From assembly GCA_000953735.1 (NCBI GenBank), contig LN554852.1, positions 3,669,846 to 3,733,845 on the forward strand: a DNA stretch of 64,000 nucleotides, given 5' to 3'. This DNA is from Moritella viscosa. Its GTDB lineage: Bacteria > Pseudomonadota > Gammaproteobacteria > Enterobacterales > Moritellaceae. Position 1 is the stretch's first letter. Every line of letters starts with the position of its first letter. Under the pieces are notes generated by a model that was not told the DNA's origin, searched no databases, and saw only the letters and a program-made list of their open reading frames with translations. Position numbers and translations under genes: made by a program. Positions 18,424-27,602 of this stretch are shown here, piece after piece.

Positions 18424-18697
18424 GAGTGATATCCGTCAGTGATGATGTCATTCAGATTAACGGGAAATATCAGTGAGGTGGATCCACGTGTGTCCATGAT
18501 GAATACAAAGAGGAATTCATGTTTAGACGGCAAAGTTATCCCAAAGGAGATAACAGGCGTTGCCCAGCGTTGTTTAAAACCTGTTTAAATCGCGCTGAGC
18601 GTGTTTAACCCACCTTGAGTGGGTAAATGATGTGCAGTTTGCTATTAAAGCGAGGAGCGGAGGTTATAGCGGCTAAATACGTTATTCATCAACGGGG
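18424..18697. other. Non-coding gap between MuF-region and protease genes
   Basis: The largest gap in the late region (274 bp). It holds two small hairpins, CCCACCTTGAGTGGG (about 18610-18624) and TTATCCCAAAGGAGATAA (about 18536-18553), and no convincing gene on either strand. It may contain a terminator and a promoter for the head genes. No promoter boxes were assigned. Confidence 0.4.
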
Positions 18698-19045
18698 TTA
18701 ACTTTCCCCGATTTCAGGCACGAACAATGCCGCCTCGTCCACGTCGGGCAGTGGCAGTTTGCCTTGGATATCCCAATGGGTGTGCAATATCGCCCCGAGC
18801 ATGGCGGGCGTGATAGGCGCGCTAATGGGGTAGTTAAAACAAGGCATGGCCGAGCCTGCATAGCCAAGTAATAATGCTTCATCAACGAGGGCTTGCACTC
18901 GGGCTGCATCTTTGCCTGTCACTCGCTGACTATCCTCATCAAATGAAAAGGTTAAATAGCGAGGGGCACTTGCTGGTGTTGACGGCTGACCTAAAAAAGC
19001 CGGTACCGTTGTTAAATCTAAAATGGATGTCAGAGTCAGTTCCAT
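18698..19045 (-). CDS. Small acidic protein of unknown function; possible partner/immunity protein of the MuF fusion
   Basis: The 115-residue protein (starting MELTLTSILDLTTVPAFLGQ) is not recognised. It is acidic and Leu/Ala/Pro-rich, with RYLTFSFDEDSQRVTGKDAA and a C-terminal WDIQGKLPLPDVDEAALF. It follows the MuF-metallopeptidase gene by 5 bp and sits where Mu has no equivalent gene, before a 274-bp gap. MuF proteins with toxin-like C-termini are often followed by small immunity genes, so an immunity or assembly-partner role is possible. This is inferred from position only. Confidence 0.5.
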   Translation of the reverse strand: MELTLTSILDLTTVPAFLGQPSTPASAPRYLTFSFDEDSQRVTGKDAARVQALVDEALLLGYAGSAMPCFNYPISAPITPAMLGAILHTHWDIQGKLPLPDVDEAALFVPEIGES

Positions 19046-19050
19046 GTGCT

Positions 19051-20694
19051 TTACGGCCTATAGTGAAATAATAACCCAATGACAGTTTCTAACATGTCCG
19101 GGTCTTTTTGCATCAGGGCAAACAAACGTGCCACATTGCGCGTATCCATCGTGCCCAATAAGGGCTCTAATGCCATGGGCATGACTTCGGCGGCTTTGTG
19201 ACCATCAGGCGATGAGGCATATTCTTTGCCCATATATACATTATAGTAACCGTCTTTACGAGTAACTTCTTTGAGGCCGTAGTTTAAACCTGTTAGGTCT
19301 CTGAGCCTTTCGAGCTTATCGCCCTGAGTGCGGCGCTGGTGAATGCGGTTAAACAGCGTATCTAATTCGGGGATGGCTTTTTGCAAGCGATGTGCATACT
19401 CATGCGCCGCCGTGCTGCTTTCATCGGTGCGAATAAAGCCGCTGCCTTTCGGCCATTTTCGCGGCGCGCCTGTGCTGTCCTTACCTAACTTTTTATACGC
19501 CCAGCCAAAACTATCCACCTTGGCCCGGTCACTGGTGAGGGTCACCGCCCAGCCGCGCGTTGACGTATAACTGACATACAAAGGGCCCAGTTCATCAGCG
19601 GCTTTTGTCCAATCATCCGGGTAGCGCAGTGAGGCTTGACGCACTGCCGTTGCCCCTTTACCTCGCGTGGCGATATTGGCACTGGTGCTGATATTACGCG
19701 CGAGAGAGAGCTGGCGCAGCAAGGCTTGTTGAAATTGCTGCGCGGCATCGGCGCGTTTTTCAGGGCTGGCAATGGCATCCACTAACACATTGGCAAGTTT
19801 AGTGCCGCTGCTGTCCGTTTCATTTAACAGCTGCGCGGTTTGTTTTGCGCCAAGCTCTAAATAACGTTGCGGGTCGCTATCGTTGGTAAACTCATGCAGC
19901 GGCGCGGGGCTTGCGGCGGTGCCCAGTTTTTGCTTTGTGTATGTTTCCTTGTTTTGCGTTTGTTTTGTTATCTGCGCCTTGCGATCAATCCCCATGTTGT
20001 AATTCCAACCCGGATCGATACCGACAGGCACTTGTTGTACTTCGCCCGTGCGTTTGTTTACCCACTCGCGTGTTTTTATCGTCGGTGCTTGGGTCAGTAT
20101 TTGACTGTCACCTTTTAAACGCTCGGCTTCACGTTGACTTACCTGGCGAACGCGGCACTTGCAGCCCCAGCCATTGGGCGGGAAATGGGTTTGCCAAAAT
20201 GGGTCGTCCACGGGTAAAAGCAAGCCTTTCCACGCACTGTGCTCAGGGCGGTGCTCTAGGCTTGGCCCCAGTTCGTAGAGTAAATAAGGGTGACTTTCAC
20301 GTGAGCGTTCAATGCGCGCCCACTTACCCGCTGCGCGCGCCGTCTTCATGTTGGTGTCATAAATGGTTTTTAAACGTGCATCACTGCCAAGTTGCACCGC
20401 GCGCGCGGTGCCCGTTTGTGGATCAACTAGGGACTTTTCGCCCCACCAACCTTGCGCCACCAAGGTGGGCTTGAGGCTTTTGGCAAACTGCTGGAAAGTT
20501 TTACCCTCACGCAGCGCTTGCTCTAGGGCGTTTCGGGTATCCGCTAACATATCAAGCTGCATCATCTTTGCTACCGTAAACGCATTGTTATGCTCACGTT
20601 GCCATACATCTTGATAGTTAAAGCCCGGTGTGAGCTTTTTCTTCGTCAGGTAATTAAGCGCATCTTGGGGGATGAGTTTAGGCGCATCAGGCAT
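19051..20694 (-). CDS. MuF-type head morphogenesis protein with C-terminal HExxH metallopeptidase-like domain
   Basis: The 547-residue product (ATG at 20694, overlapping the repaired portal gene by 8 nt) has an N-terminal Mu gp30/MuF domain: KLTPGFNYQDVWQREHNNAF, HSAWKGLLLPVDDPFWQTHF, PPNGWGCKCRVRQV and GIDPGWNYNMG. MuF proteins sit in the head near the portal and can be injected. From about residue 300 the sequence departs from Mu. It ends in a putative zincin: SSTAAHEYAHRLQKAIPELD (HEYAH at residues 431-435), YYNVYMGKEYASS and AAEVMPMALEPLL, whose Glu could be the third zinc ligand. The fold resembles the effector-type C-termini of MuF polymorphic toxins; a processing protease is the alternative. 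The gene is intact. Confidence 0.8.
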   Translation of the reverse strand: MPDAPKLIPQDALNYLTKKKLTPGFNYQDVWQREHNNAFTVAKMMQLDMLADTRNALEQALREGKTFQQFAKSLKPTLVAQGWWGEKSLVDPQTGTARAVQLGSDARLKTIYDTNMKTARAAGKWARIERSRESHPYLLYELGPSLEHRPEHSAWKGLLLPVDDPFWQTHFPPNGWGCKCRVRQVSQREAERLKGDSQILTQAPTIKTREWVNKRTGEVQQVPVGIDPGWNYNMGIDRKAQITKQTQNKETYTKQKLGTAASPAPLHEFTNDSDPQRYLELGAKQTAQLLNETDSSGTKLANVLVDAIASPEKRADAAQQFQQALLRQLSLARNISTSANIATRGKGATAVRQASLRYPDDWTKAADELGPLYVSYTSTRGWAVTLTSDRAKVDSFGWAYKKLGKDSTGAPRKWPKGSGFIRTDESSTAAHEYAHRLQKAIPELDTLFNRIHQRRTQGDKLERLRDLTGLNYGLKEVTRKDGYYNVYMGKEYASSPDGHKAAEVMPMALEPLLGTMDTRNVARLFALMQKDPDMLETVIGLLFHYRP

Positions 20695-22259
20695 CGTCAG
20701 TGTCTCCCAATGCACGCGCTTGCCAGCACAGACTCGCTAATTGCTCAACAAACTCATCCGCCGAAAGCCCCTCTGCAAGGGCTGGGCAACTGCGCGCTGA
20801 ACGCTTCAAAGCTATCAGTGCTCTGCGCTAGATCTAATATCGGATTTAAGATAGGCGCGCTTATTTCTTCCCATTCATCGAGTGCATTTTGCGTTAACTG
20901 CGCGACTTCATCATCGCGGTTAAACGTTGTTTGACTGCTGTTTAACGCCAGTTTGCGATTGAGCGCGACAGTGTTTTCTGAACTGGGCTCAGTAGACGGC
21001 GTATTTAATGGCACCAAGACGTCGCTGTCATCATCGGGATCGCTAATGCCTAATTTATCGCGCACCTCGGAGGATTGCACTTTCAAGCCCCGGTCAATTA
21101 ATGGGGTCAGCGCATCCACCCAGGCTTTCGTGTCTTGCGGCTCTTCGACAATCAGTTCAATGGTCGGGTAACGGGTTTGCACGCCATAGTTAATATCAAT
21201 GAACGCTCTCACCAAATAACGGTTTAAGGCGTTGGCGAGTTGCCGCGCATCCCAGCGAATAATGTCTTTACGTACTTCATTATGCACCGTGGCTTGTGAT
21301 TGACTGGCACCGTCATCGGTGGTCATGGTTTGCCCCAGTACCGCTTTGGATATTTGGCGGTCTGCCCATTCGGCCATGTTCTCAAACAAGGTATCGCCGC
21401 CGTTACCTTTGCCGCTTTCAATCATGTCAATCTTCATGGATTCGGGAATGGCCGCGCCCGCATCACTGGCAATGGTTGAGATGGCATTCACCAGCGTGCG
21501 AATATCCGCTTCCGAGGCATTGGCGTGGTATTTACCCACGCGAATAGGCATACCGAATATTTCAGCAAACGCCCACCAGTCGCGCACGGTGTAACTTTTT
21601 AACATGTACATGACCGACACTAAACGCGCCAAACCATTGCGTAACCAATGGCCTGACTTCATGCGCGGCATATGCACAATATAGCCGTGTTGCTTCAGTG
21701 GCTCGCCTTTGGGGTTGTCATCACTTTTAAGGTGCAGCTCAGACAAGGTTTCATCGTCAAGCACAATAAAGCGCGGGTCTACCCATTGGTAGTCCTGTGG
21801 CACCCAGGGCGTATTACTGGTATCCCAGATTATCTCAACGAGCCCAATGCCTTTGCCAAGGCCATCGAGTAAATCAAACCCGGCATCCGGCATTTGTGGG
21901 TGGCGCAGTAGCTCACGCACAGCTTGCGCTTGCTCGATATGCTGGGGCTCATCACTGGCCGCTTCCACACTAAAATCAAGGCTTGCCACCGCCAGCTTAC
22001 GCGTGGAGAGTACCGAGCGATAATGCAAGTCGCGCTCTTCCATCTCTTCGGCAAGAATAAAATAATCTTCGGCGCTGCCTGTGGCGGCCTTTTTTAACAA
22101 TGACGCTAACTTAGAGGGCGTGAGCCCTTTGGCAATGGACTTGGTTGATGCGGGCGTGCGCACGCCCGTGGTGTAGGCGCGGCTTTGCTGCTGCGTGAGC
22201 GCTTGTTGCTCTGCGCTGTTAAACGGCCGATTTGTCGCCGGATTGATAATGACTGACAT
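20687..22259 (-). pseudogene. Portal protein (Mu gp29, DUF935), frameshift near 20785
   Basis: The main frame (22259-20754) covers nearly all of a DUF935 portal: VRTPASTKSIAKGLTPSKLA, AEDYFILAEEMEERDLHY, DGLGKGIGLVEIIWDTSN and GKYHANASEADIRTLVNA. It derails at SAQLPSPCRG. The adjacent frame continues LAEGLSADEFVEQLASLCWQ, then ARALGDTDDA and a TGA at 20687 that overlaps the next ATG, which is how Mu portals end. The span of 1573 nt is one over a multiple of three, and repair gives 523 residues. The break costs the last ~32 residues only, so partial function cannot be excluded. Confidence 0.87.
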
Positions 22260-22267
22260 GGTGTTCC

Positions 22268-23842
22268 TTATAATAAACCGCCGCGCATGGCTTTAAGGCC
22301 GCGCGTCAGTTTCATTTGACGTTGAGGGGTATCGGTGTGATTGTCTGGCGACTTGATGCGATGAAATTCATAGCGATAGCACTCTTCTTTAGAGGCCAAG
22401 TACGCCAAGAAAATAGCGATAGCGGAGTCACCGTGGCGTTTAGAGCCGTCACTCGCTTTGGTTCGCTTGTCATCAATGGAGGGCACACCGCGAATGATTT
22501 GAATGGATGAGAAATCATTGATCACATCTTCATTCTTGGGAATACGCAGCTCCTGGTCTTCAAAGGCTGACTTAAAGCGCGGCATGTTTTCGCGGTAATA
22601 GGCGCTTGATAGCATCACTTTTTCCACTTCACCGCCGTATTTATACACGGCTTGCTCTGCTAAATATTCACCATTACCACGGCCATCAAGCTTGATACCG
22701 TCACGACGCGGCAGTCTGTCGGCAATGTAATACAACACTTGTTCCTGCTGCTTAAAGGGCACATTCCACAGCTCGACCAGAAACGGGATATCCCGCTTGG
22801 TGTCGGTGTGCACCGTGCAAGGGGCAAAGACCGTCAAGTCACCACTGCGGGCGAAATCTTCCCCGAGCGTGTGGCGCAGATCGGTTGGCAGTTCATCGAG
22901 CAGCGGTTTGACGTTTAAATCCAGCCATTCGTCCATTTCCATGATACGCAGTCGCTCAGGCAGGTTATTAAACTCACTGCTGCCATTAAAGCGCACCACT
23001 TTATCTTCAAGCTCGGCGGCGCGCTCTCTGTATGAACGAGGGATATACACCCCTGAGCCTGATTTGGGCACGCAGAAATACTCTTCTTGCGCATCATCTT
23101 CGGTGGCTGTATCACGTAATAAGTTCGCTTTCCACTGCGACTCGGCATCTAAGCTCCAGACCATGCCCTTAACTTGGCAGATACGCTTATAAAGCCCATC
23201 AGCGCACGCATCATCGAGAGTGATAGTGTGAATAGAATAGCGTTTTTTACCCGCGCGGCTTTGCTGTATTAACTCGTTAAACAAGTTGTCATTGCCGTTA
23301 TGGGTTGATATCAAACGCACTTTTGCGCCCCACATGGTCAGTGCCAGCGCGGCTTTTAAGACTTCGGCCAGCTTTTCATGAAAGGCGGCTTCATCGATGG
23401 TGACGTTCCCTTGCATACCCCGTAAGTTACTCGGATTACTCGACAAGGCTTGGACTTTAAAGCCCGAGGCAAAGTAAACCACAAAAGTCAGAATGTCTTT
23501 GTCTTCATCATTAAAGACTTCTTCGCATATCTCACCCGCCACTTTATCAAAGGCTTTGGCCCACATGGCCACCGCTTCAATAAACTCTCTGGCCATCTCT
23601 TTATTTGAGCCAACATAAAAGTGATTAATACCATTATCACTTTTACTGGCCGAGGCCGCCAATGTGGCATCGGCAGCCTCGGCCCAGGTGATCCCGGTAC
23701 GGCGTGATTTCTCCGCTATCTTTAATACGCTGTCATCTTCAATCCAGCGTTTTTGATAGGGCAATAACACTTCATTTGCATCATAACGGTAATGGGTATG
23801 CGCTATCGCCGCCGCTAAGGGGGAGCGTTGAAATTCTGCCAT
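22268..23842 (-). CDS. Terminase large subunit (Mu gp28-like)
   Basis: The 524-residue protein shows a terminase ATPase-nuclease layout. Early come YQKRWIEDDSVLKIAEKSRR and TGITWAEAADAT (Walker A-like region, about residues 40-55). LRGMQGNVTIDEAAFHEKLA carries the Walker B acidic residues. A C-terminal nuclease region has LGEDFARSGDLTVFAP and GIKLDGRGNGEYLAEQAVYK. It packages DNA into the prohead with the DUF3486 small subunit encoded immediately upstream (1-bp overlap). The length matches Mu gp28 and it is intact. Confidence 0.9.
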   Translation of the reverse strand: MAEFQRSPLAAAIAHTHYRYDANEVLLPYQKRWIEDDSVLKIAEKSRRTGITWAEAADATLAASASKSDNGINHFYVGSNKEMAREFIEAVAMWAKAFDKVAGEICEEVFNDEDKDILTFVVYFASGFKVQALSSNPSNLRGMQGNVTIDEAAFHEKLAEVLKAALALTMWGAKVRLISTHNGNDNLFNELIQQSRAGKKRYSIHTITLDDACADGLYKRICQVKGMVWSLDAESQWKANLLRDTATEDDAQEEYFCVPKSGSGVYIPRSYRERAAELEDKVVRFNGSSEFNNLPERLRIMEMDEWLDLNVKPLLDELPTDLRHTLGEDFARSGDLTVFAPCTVHTDTKRDIPFLVELWNVPFKQQEQVLYYIADRLPRRDGIKLDGRGNGEYLAEQAVYKYGGEVEKVMLSSAYYRENMPRFKSAFEDQELRIPKNEDVINDFSSIQIIRGVPSIDDKRTKASDGSKRHGDSAIAIFLAYLASKEECYRYEFHRIKSPDNHTDTPQRQMKLTRGLKAMRGGLL

Positions 23843-24417
23843 TAGGCCAGTCCTAAAATTGAATTTTTGATTTGCTGCACGCTCTCTTTGCTCAGACCTG
23901 AGATTTTCGCGGCTTGGTCAACGGCGGCTGCGGCTTCTTCGGCAAAGGCTTTGCGGATCTCTTTTTCAAGTTTCACACTGCCCACTTGCGCTTCTTGCAG
24001 GCGCTTAATTGACAGCGCCAAATGCCCCATGGTTTTTGGATCAATGGGATCGTCTGATTCCATGGCCTTCATTTGAAAATCAAAGATCTGACTTTTGCCT
24101 ATTTCAATCAAGGCGCGGGCGATGTCCGTTTGTGGCATTTCGCCGAACTGTTGCACCCATTGCCCTGTCATTTCCTGCGCCTGGCGGTAACGAGTCATGC
24201 TTTGATTAAAGTTAATGGCATAACGAGATAAGCCATTGCGACTGAGTTTGTCTTCTTCACTTAAGCCAAACTCATCAATTAACGTGTTGATGGCTTCGCG
24301 TATTTGCGTTTGTGGCATACGCCCATCACGCAATAAGATATTGAGTTGCGTGCGGATATCATCGGGCAAACGGTCTATTTTACTCACCCGTTTTTTCGTG
24401 TGCGGTTTATCGCTCAT
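23842..24417 (-). CDS. Terminase small subunit (Mu gp27, DUF3486)
   Basis: The 191-residue, largely helical protein starts with a basic stretch (KKRVSKIDRLPDDIRTQLNI), then an HTH-like LRDGRMPQTQIREAINTLID, and an SLSRYAIN-type segment (LSRNGLSRYAINFNQSMTRY). These are typical of DUF3486 proteins in Mu-like phages, the DNA-recognition partner of the large terminase. Its stop overlaps the terminase ATG. It is intact. Confidence 0.87.
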   Translation of the reverse strand: MSDKPHTKKRVSKIDRLPDDIRTQLNILLRDGRMPQTQIREAINTLIDEFGLSEEDKLSRNGLSRYAINFNQSMTRYRQAQEMTGQWVQQFGEMPQTDIARALIEIGKSQIFDFQMKAMESDDPIDPKTMGHLALSIKRLQEAQVGSVKLEKEIRKAFAEEAAAAVDQAAKISGLSKESVQQIKNSILGLA

Positions 24418-24433
24418 GGCATTACCTTACAAG

Positions 24434-24724
24434 TTAAGGGCGTGGTCGTTTAACGCCCGGATGCAGGGCTTGCCCGGTTGCCACGTCAATGCCGCGTTGG
24501 GTTAATATGGCGACCGCCGTGTCCACGGCATCACTTAAGCTAATAAGACCTTGCTCGGCTAACCAATGCATTTCACTCAACACCACATCACGGCTCACGC
24601 GATGGCCATACACATCCAGCGAACTGTCTAAGATACTTTCGTTGGCTGAATAAGAGGGCGTTTCGTTGAGTATGCGCAAGATAACGAGGCGTCTGTCGTG
24701 TTGTAATAATTCTTTCAGTGCCAT
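24434..24724 (-). CDS. VpaChn25_0724 family phage protein (Mu gp26-like position)
   Basis: The 96-residue protein has LKELLQHDRRLVILRILNET, DSSLDVYGHRVSRDVVLSEM and HWLAEQGLISLSDAVDTAVA. This winged-helix-like pattern is conserved in a phage family encoded just before DUF3486 in Mu-like phages. A DNA-binding fold is suggested by the sequence. Its role in packaging or regulation is not established. It overlaps the DUF2730 stop by 1 bp. Confidence 0.75.
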   Translation of the reverse strand: MALKELLQHDRRLVILRILNETPSYSANESILDSSLDVYGHRVSRDVVLSEMHWLAEQGLISLSDAVDTAVAILTQRGIDVATGQALHPGVKRPRP

Positions 24725-25023
24725 TACGCTCTTTCCTTAAGTTCGTTTTCAAGTAACAAATTACTGATGTGCTCTAAGCCGCGCAGAGCGGGGGCGATCG
24801 CTTTTATTTCACCGCGCAACTCTTCAATGCTCAGACGTAGCTCAGACATTTCGCCGTGACTGGGCAGGGCTTCAACGCGGGCAAGCAATGCGGTGTGACT
24901 GTCCTTTAACTTGCTGAAATCTTCTGTTTTCACAAAGGTTTTGTGCAGCGCCCAGCCTGCTAACATAAAAGTAAAGTTCATGGCGGTGGCCACAATCGGC
25001 CACCATATTTTGATGGTGTCCAT
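24724..25023 (-). CDS. DUF2730 family membrane protein of the lysis region
   Basis: From the ATG at 25023 (2 bp after the zinc-finger stop, chosen over an open-frame start at 25128 that would overlap two genes) the protein has 99 residues. It has one N-terminal membrane span (WWPIVATAMNFTFMLAGWAL) followed by a coiled-coil-like helix (LLARVEALPSHGEMSELRLS). This is the DUF2730/Mu gp25 arrangement. In this position it may act as a spanin-like or lysis accessory, which is an inference. Confidence 0.75.
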   Translation of the reverse strand: MDTIKIWWPIVATAMNFTFMLAGWALHKTFVKTEDFSKLKDSHTALLARVEALPSHGEMSELRLSIEELRGEIKAIAPALRGLEHISNLLLENELKERA

Positions 25024-25025
25024 GG

Positions 25026-25244
25026 TCAAATACGCATCTCCCGCAATTGTTGACAATGAATGCAATAAGCCGCGTCTGGTTTGGCGGCAAGTCGCAGCGG
25101 TGGAATAACTAAGTCGCAGCGCAAGCAATGCACTTGCGCATTGGTTATTTGCTGGGCAGGCTCTTTGCCCTGACGTAGGGCCTTATCAAGGGCTTGTTGC
25201 CGCTGGCTCTCTTCCACTTTGGCGGCGTTGTCATATATATCCAT
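25026..25244 (-). CDS. TraR/DksA-type C4 zinc-finger protein
   Basis: The start at 25244 lies 1 nt after the holin stop codon and gives 72 residues: MDIYDNAAKVEESQRQQALD, then CLRCD, IPPLRLAAKPDAAYC and IHCQQL. Four Cys form a C4 finger as in phage TraR/DksA proteins. Such small proteins can bind RNA polymerase in its secondary channel. The upstream extension in the same frame overlaps the holin and was rejected. Confidence 0.82.
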   Translation of the reverse strand: MDIYDNAAKVEESQRQQALDKALRQGKEPAQQITNAQVHCLRCDLVIPPLRLAAKPDAAYCIHCQQLREMRI

Positions 25245-25245
25245 A

Positions 25246-25827
25246 CTAACCCCGCTTGAAAGGATTAAGGTTAAACTTCGCGCCCGATGCTTTGGCTTTA
25301 TCCACGGTGCGCACGCCAAGGTAAGTCATGAATGGGGCGATCAACATAGAGGCGAGTTCCCAGTTTGCGCCGTCGCCTTTATCGAGCGCGCTTAACACAT
25401 CAAACACAAATATATACAAGATGGCCGCATACAAACTCAAACGACAACCAAACGGGCGCGTGCGGCGCACGTACTCATCATCAGCTTTATCCCCTTCACG
25501 AATGGTGGTTTGGGTTTCGTGGTGCGCGGCTTGTTTGTCTGCCAGCTGTAATTCCAGCCGCCGTGTTTGTTCTTTTTCCAGTTCAATTTTGACTTTTTCT
25601 AACTCAACCAGCGCCTCCGGGGGCAAGTTACTGAGCATGTTATTGAGCTTATCTTGCTGCGCGCTTTTATCACTGGGCAGCGCGCCTTCGACATACTCAA
25701 CGGCTTTGGCGACGTCGTTGGTCACTTCGGCGGTTTTACCGCCAAACAGTGAGCCAATGCCGCGTAATACGGTGGGGCCAAATTCCATCGCTAAGCTTGC
25801 GACGGTGGCGATGGTTGCTAATGCCAT
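25246..25827 (-). CDS. 3TM-type holin
   Basis: This 193-residue protein starts with a hydrophobic helix (ATIATVASLAMEFGPTVLRG). A long charged helical middle follows (PPEALVELEKVKIELEKEQT). It ends with a membrane region after a conserved RRTRPF: CRLSLYAAILYIFVFDVLSA and SMLIAPFMTYLGVRTVDKA. The RxTRP motif plus C-terminal spans match the GTA/3TM holin family. It would form the membrane lesion that releases the endolysin at lysis. It lies directly after the DUF5675 endolysin candidate. Confidence 0.8.
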   Translation of the reverse strand: MALATIATVASLAMEFGPTVLRGIGSLFGGKTAEVTNDVAKAVEYVEGALPSDKSAQQDKLNNMLSNLPPEALVELEKVKIELEKEQTRRLELQLADKQAAHHETQTTIREGDKADDEYVRRTRPFGCRLSLYAAILYIFVFDVLSALDKGDGANWELASMLIAPFMTYLGVRTVDKAKASGAKFNLNPFKRG

Positions 25828-25843
25828 TTAAGTACCTCCGGGG

Positions 25844-26272
25844 TTAGGCTGGTTTGATGATGAGCTTGGCGGGTTTACCCGCGAGATAGTTCATCACCTT
25901 GGTAAACGCGCCACTGGAGTTAAGCACGGCCCACTGGTTATCCAAGACACCAAAGTCCAGTCCGGGGGCTAAGCAACCTTGCAGCTGCGACACTTTATTG
26001 GCTTTGTGCATTAAGATGTGCGTGCGCTGGCTTGGGCCGTAGCGGGTAACGCCGAGGCTTGGCGCTTCAAGGGCGTAGCATTGACCAAACTTGGGGCTTT
26101 CATGGGGTAAAAAATCATACGTGCCAAAGGGCACACAAGAGATACTGGCTTGATTGTTTAGCCAGGGACGTTCAAGGACTTTGCACAGCTCCTTGCCATT
26201 GTCATCACACAAAATGGAAAATGTGCCATGGGAAAAGCAATTGCGGTGCAATGTGAGGGTTTTCGCCAACAT
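25844..26272 (-). CDS. DUF5675 family protein, putative endolysin
   Basis: The start at 26272 (AAAAGG about 8 nt upstream) gives 142 residues. They match the DUF5675 family: LTLHRNCFSHGTFSILCDDN, LCKVLERPWLNN, SCVPFGTYDFLPHESPKFG, THILMHKANKVSQLQGCLAP. The IPxGxY...ILxHxGN..xxTxGCIxxG-like arrangement, with a His and a Cys, resembles L,D-transpeptidase-like catalytic folds. The gene takes the endolysin position ahead of the holin, so a cell-wall-cleaving role is likely but unproven. Confidence 0.7.
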   Translation of the reverse strand: MLAKTLTLHRNCFSHGTFSILCDDNGKELCKVLERPWLNNQASISCVPFGTYDFLPHESPKFGQCYALEAPSLGVTRYGPSQRTHILMHKANKVSQLQGCLAPGLDFGVLDNQWAVLNSSGAFTKVMNYLAGKPAKLIIKPA

Positions 26273-26429
26273 AACCAAATACCTTTTATTTTGACTGTGG
26301 GTAAGTGGCTTTATTGTTGATTTTTTAGGGGGATAGTCCGGATTAACTGCGGTTTTTTCTTTTTTAAGCAACCCTGATTTATAGGATAAGTCTTATGCGT
26401 GGCAAGATTGCTTGGGGTATTAAGGCTTG

Positions 26430-26843
26430 CTAGCCAAATAAATCGGGTTGTCTGCGCTGCTGCTCAATTTTACGCATGCGGCGGCACACTTCGTAAATGG
26501 TTTTATCGGTGACTTTGTAATGGCGCGCGAGCTGATGCACATTGCTGCCATTAAATGCTTTCCATATTTCCATGTCGCGTATCTGCTGGCGCAAACGTAC
26601 GCCGCGCGGCATATATACCTGCATGCCGCCCATGTATTCGCTGATATCCAGCACCATGGCCAAAGGTAATTCCGGGGTATCAATGTTGTGTTTATCCAAG
26701 GTTGCTTGAATAACGCCGTGTAATTCTAACAGCATGGCAGGCCATTGGCGCTGCTCATCGCTGACATCACTGCTGTGCGCGAGCACACTGGGGTCGAGCG
26801 GTTCACTGGCAAACATATCATGTTGGGGCTCATGTCGAGGCAT
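26430..26843 (-). CDS. mor: Middle operon regulator Mor (Mor/C family activator)
   Basis: From the ATG at 26843 (AAGGA 7-8 nt upstream) the protein has 137 residues. The family core is LAMVLDISEYMGGMQVYMPR, then GVRLRQQIRDMEIWKAFNGS, and an HTH (NVHQLARHYKVTDKTIYEVC). Mor and C are Mu activators of middle and late transcription. Only one such gene is present, so one activator may serve both roles, as in several non-Mu transposable phages. It sits between early genes and the lysis cassette. The intergenic region 26273-26429 may hold its target promoter. Confidence 0.88.
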   Translation of the reverse strand: MPRHEPQHDMFASEPLDPSVLAHSSDVSDEQRQWPAMLLELHGVIQATLDKHNIDTPELPLAMVLDISEYMGGMQVYMPRGVRLRQQIRDMEIWKAFNGSNVHQLARHYKVTDKTIYEVCRRMRKIEQQRRQPDLFG

Positions 26844-27038
26844 TGGTTTATTCCTTTTATCACACGTTAAGATGTCTATTTCACGACAATCGTGCTGCAC
26901 TAATCAAACGCTAATTACATGCTTTAGGGCGAAACAGGCGCTCAAGCCTTATCCCACAAGGGTTGGGAATCTTCACTTCTGAGTGGATTTGAAGGCTTTG
27001 GCGGGTTGACAGGTAAGAAAAAACCGCACAATGGCGGT

Positions 27039-27602
27039 TTAAGTGGTGGGCTGTGCGGCGGTGAGCTGTTCATATTTTTCAACAATCACCTTATAACGAC
27101 CGGGCGCGGTGGACGCGCTATTCATGGGAATTGACCATTGATTGGCTGAAAGCCGCGTGAGCAACACGCGGCGGTGCCAGCGTTTAAGGCTTTCCAATAT
27201 TTGGCTAGCGCGGCGACTATCACACCAACCCACATGGTCGATTTGATTGCTCGTCACGCGGCGAACGTAGGCATCTAATGCCGTTTCGCTGCGGTCTTTG
27301 ACAATGTCGTGTTGATACATCGTTATCCAAATTGCCCGTATTTTATCAATCTGTCCGTGTTTGGCTTGACCACTTTGCGGGCTTAAACGCTTTTTAACCG
27401 CTGTTTTATGGCCGTTTGATAACGGTTTAAACCCGGCTTGTTTCATGGCTAAGAGTACGCTTTCAAGTTCACCAATACTCATGTGGCTACAACTTTGCTT
27501 ATTGGTTTCACGGGTTAATATGAGCCGATAAACATCATCTTCAAGGGCTAATTTACGTTTGGCCACATGGATAAGTTTGATTAATTGGTTGCGGTTAGAC
27601 AT
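27039..27602 (-). CDS. gemA: GemA-like regulatory protein (Mu gp16, DUF1018)
   Basis: The 187-residue basic protein begins MSNRNQLIKLIHVAKRKLAL and continues EDDVYRLILTRETNKQSCSH, MSIGELESVLLAMKQAGFKP and IDHVGWCDSRRASQILESLK. This is the DUF1018/GemA pattern. In Mu, GemA (gp16) modulates host gene expression and DNA supercoiling. It is placed before Mor, as in Mu. It overlaps the 3' end of the gene upstream by 22 bp. Confidence 0.85.
   Translation of the reverse strand: MSNRNQLIKLIHVAKRKLALEDDVYRLILTRETNKQSCSHMSIGELESVLLAMKQAGFKPLSNGHKTAVKKRLSPQSGQAKHGQIDKIRAIWITMYQHDIVKDRSETALDAYVRRVTSNQIDHVGWCDSRRASQILESLKRWHRRVLLTRLSANQWSIPMNSASTAPGRYKVIVEKYEQLTAAQPTT

Noticed and set aside
3436-22259. 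All split late genes as programmed frameshifts
   Set aside because: Only the gp41 site has a recognised slippery sequence in the conserved place. The others occur in genes that are single-frame in Mu relatives and lack slippery heptamers.
25246-25319. N-terminal extension of the zinc-finger protein into the holin gene
   Set aside because: The extension overlaps the holin in another frame. The ATG 1 nt after the holin stop is the normal coupled start.
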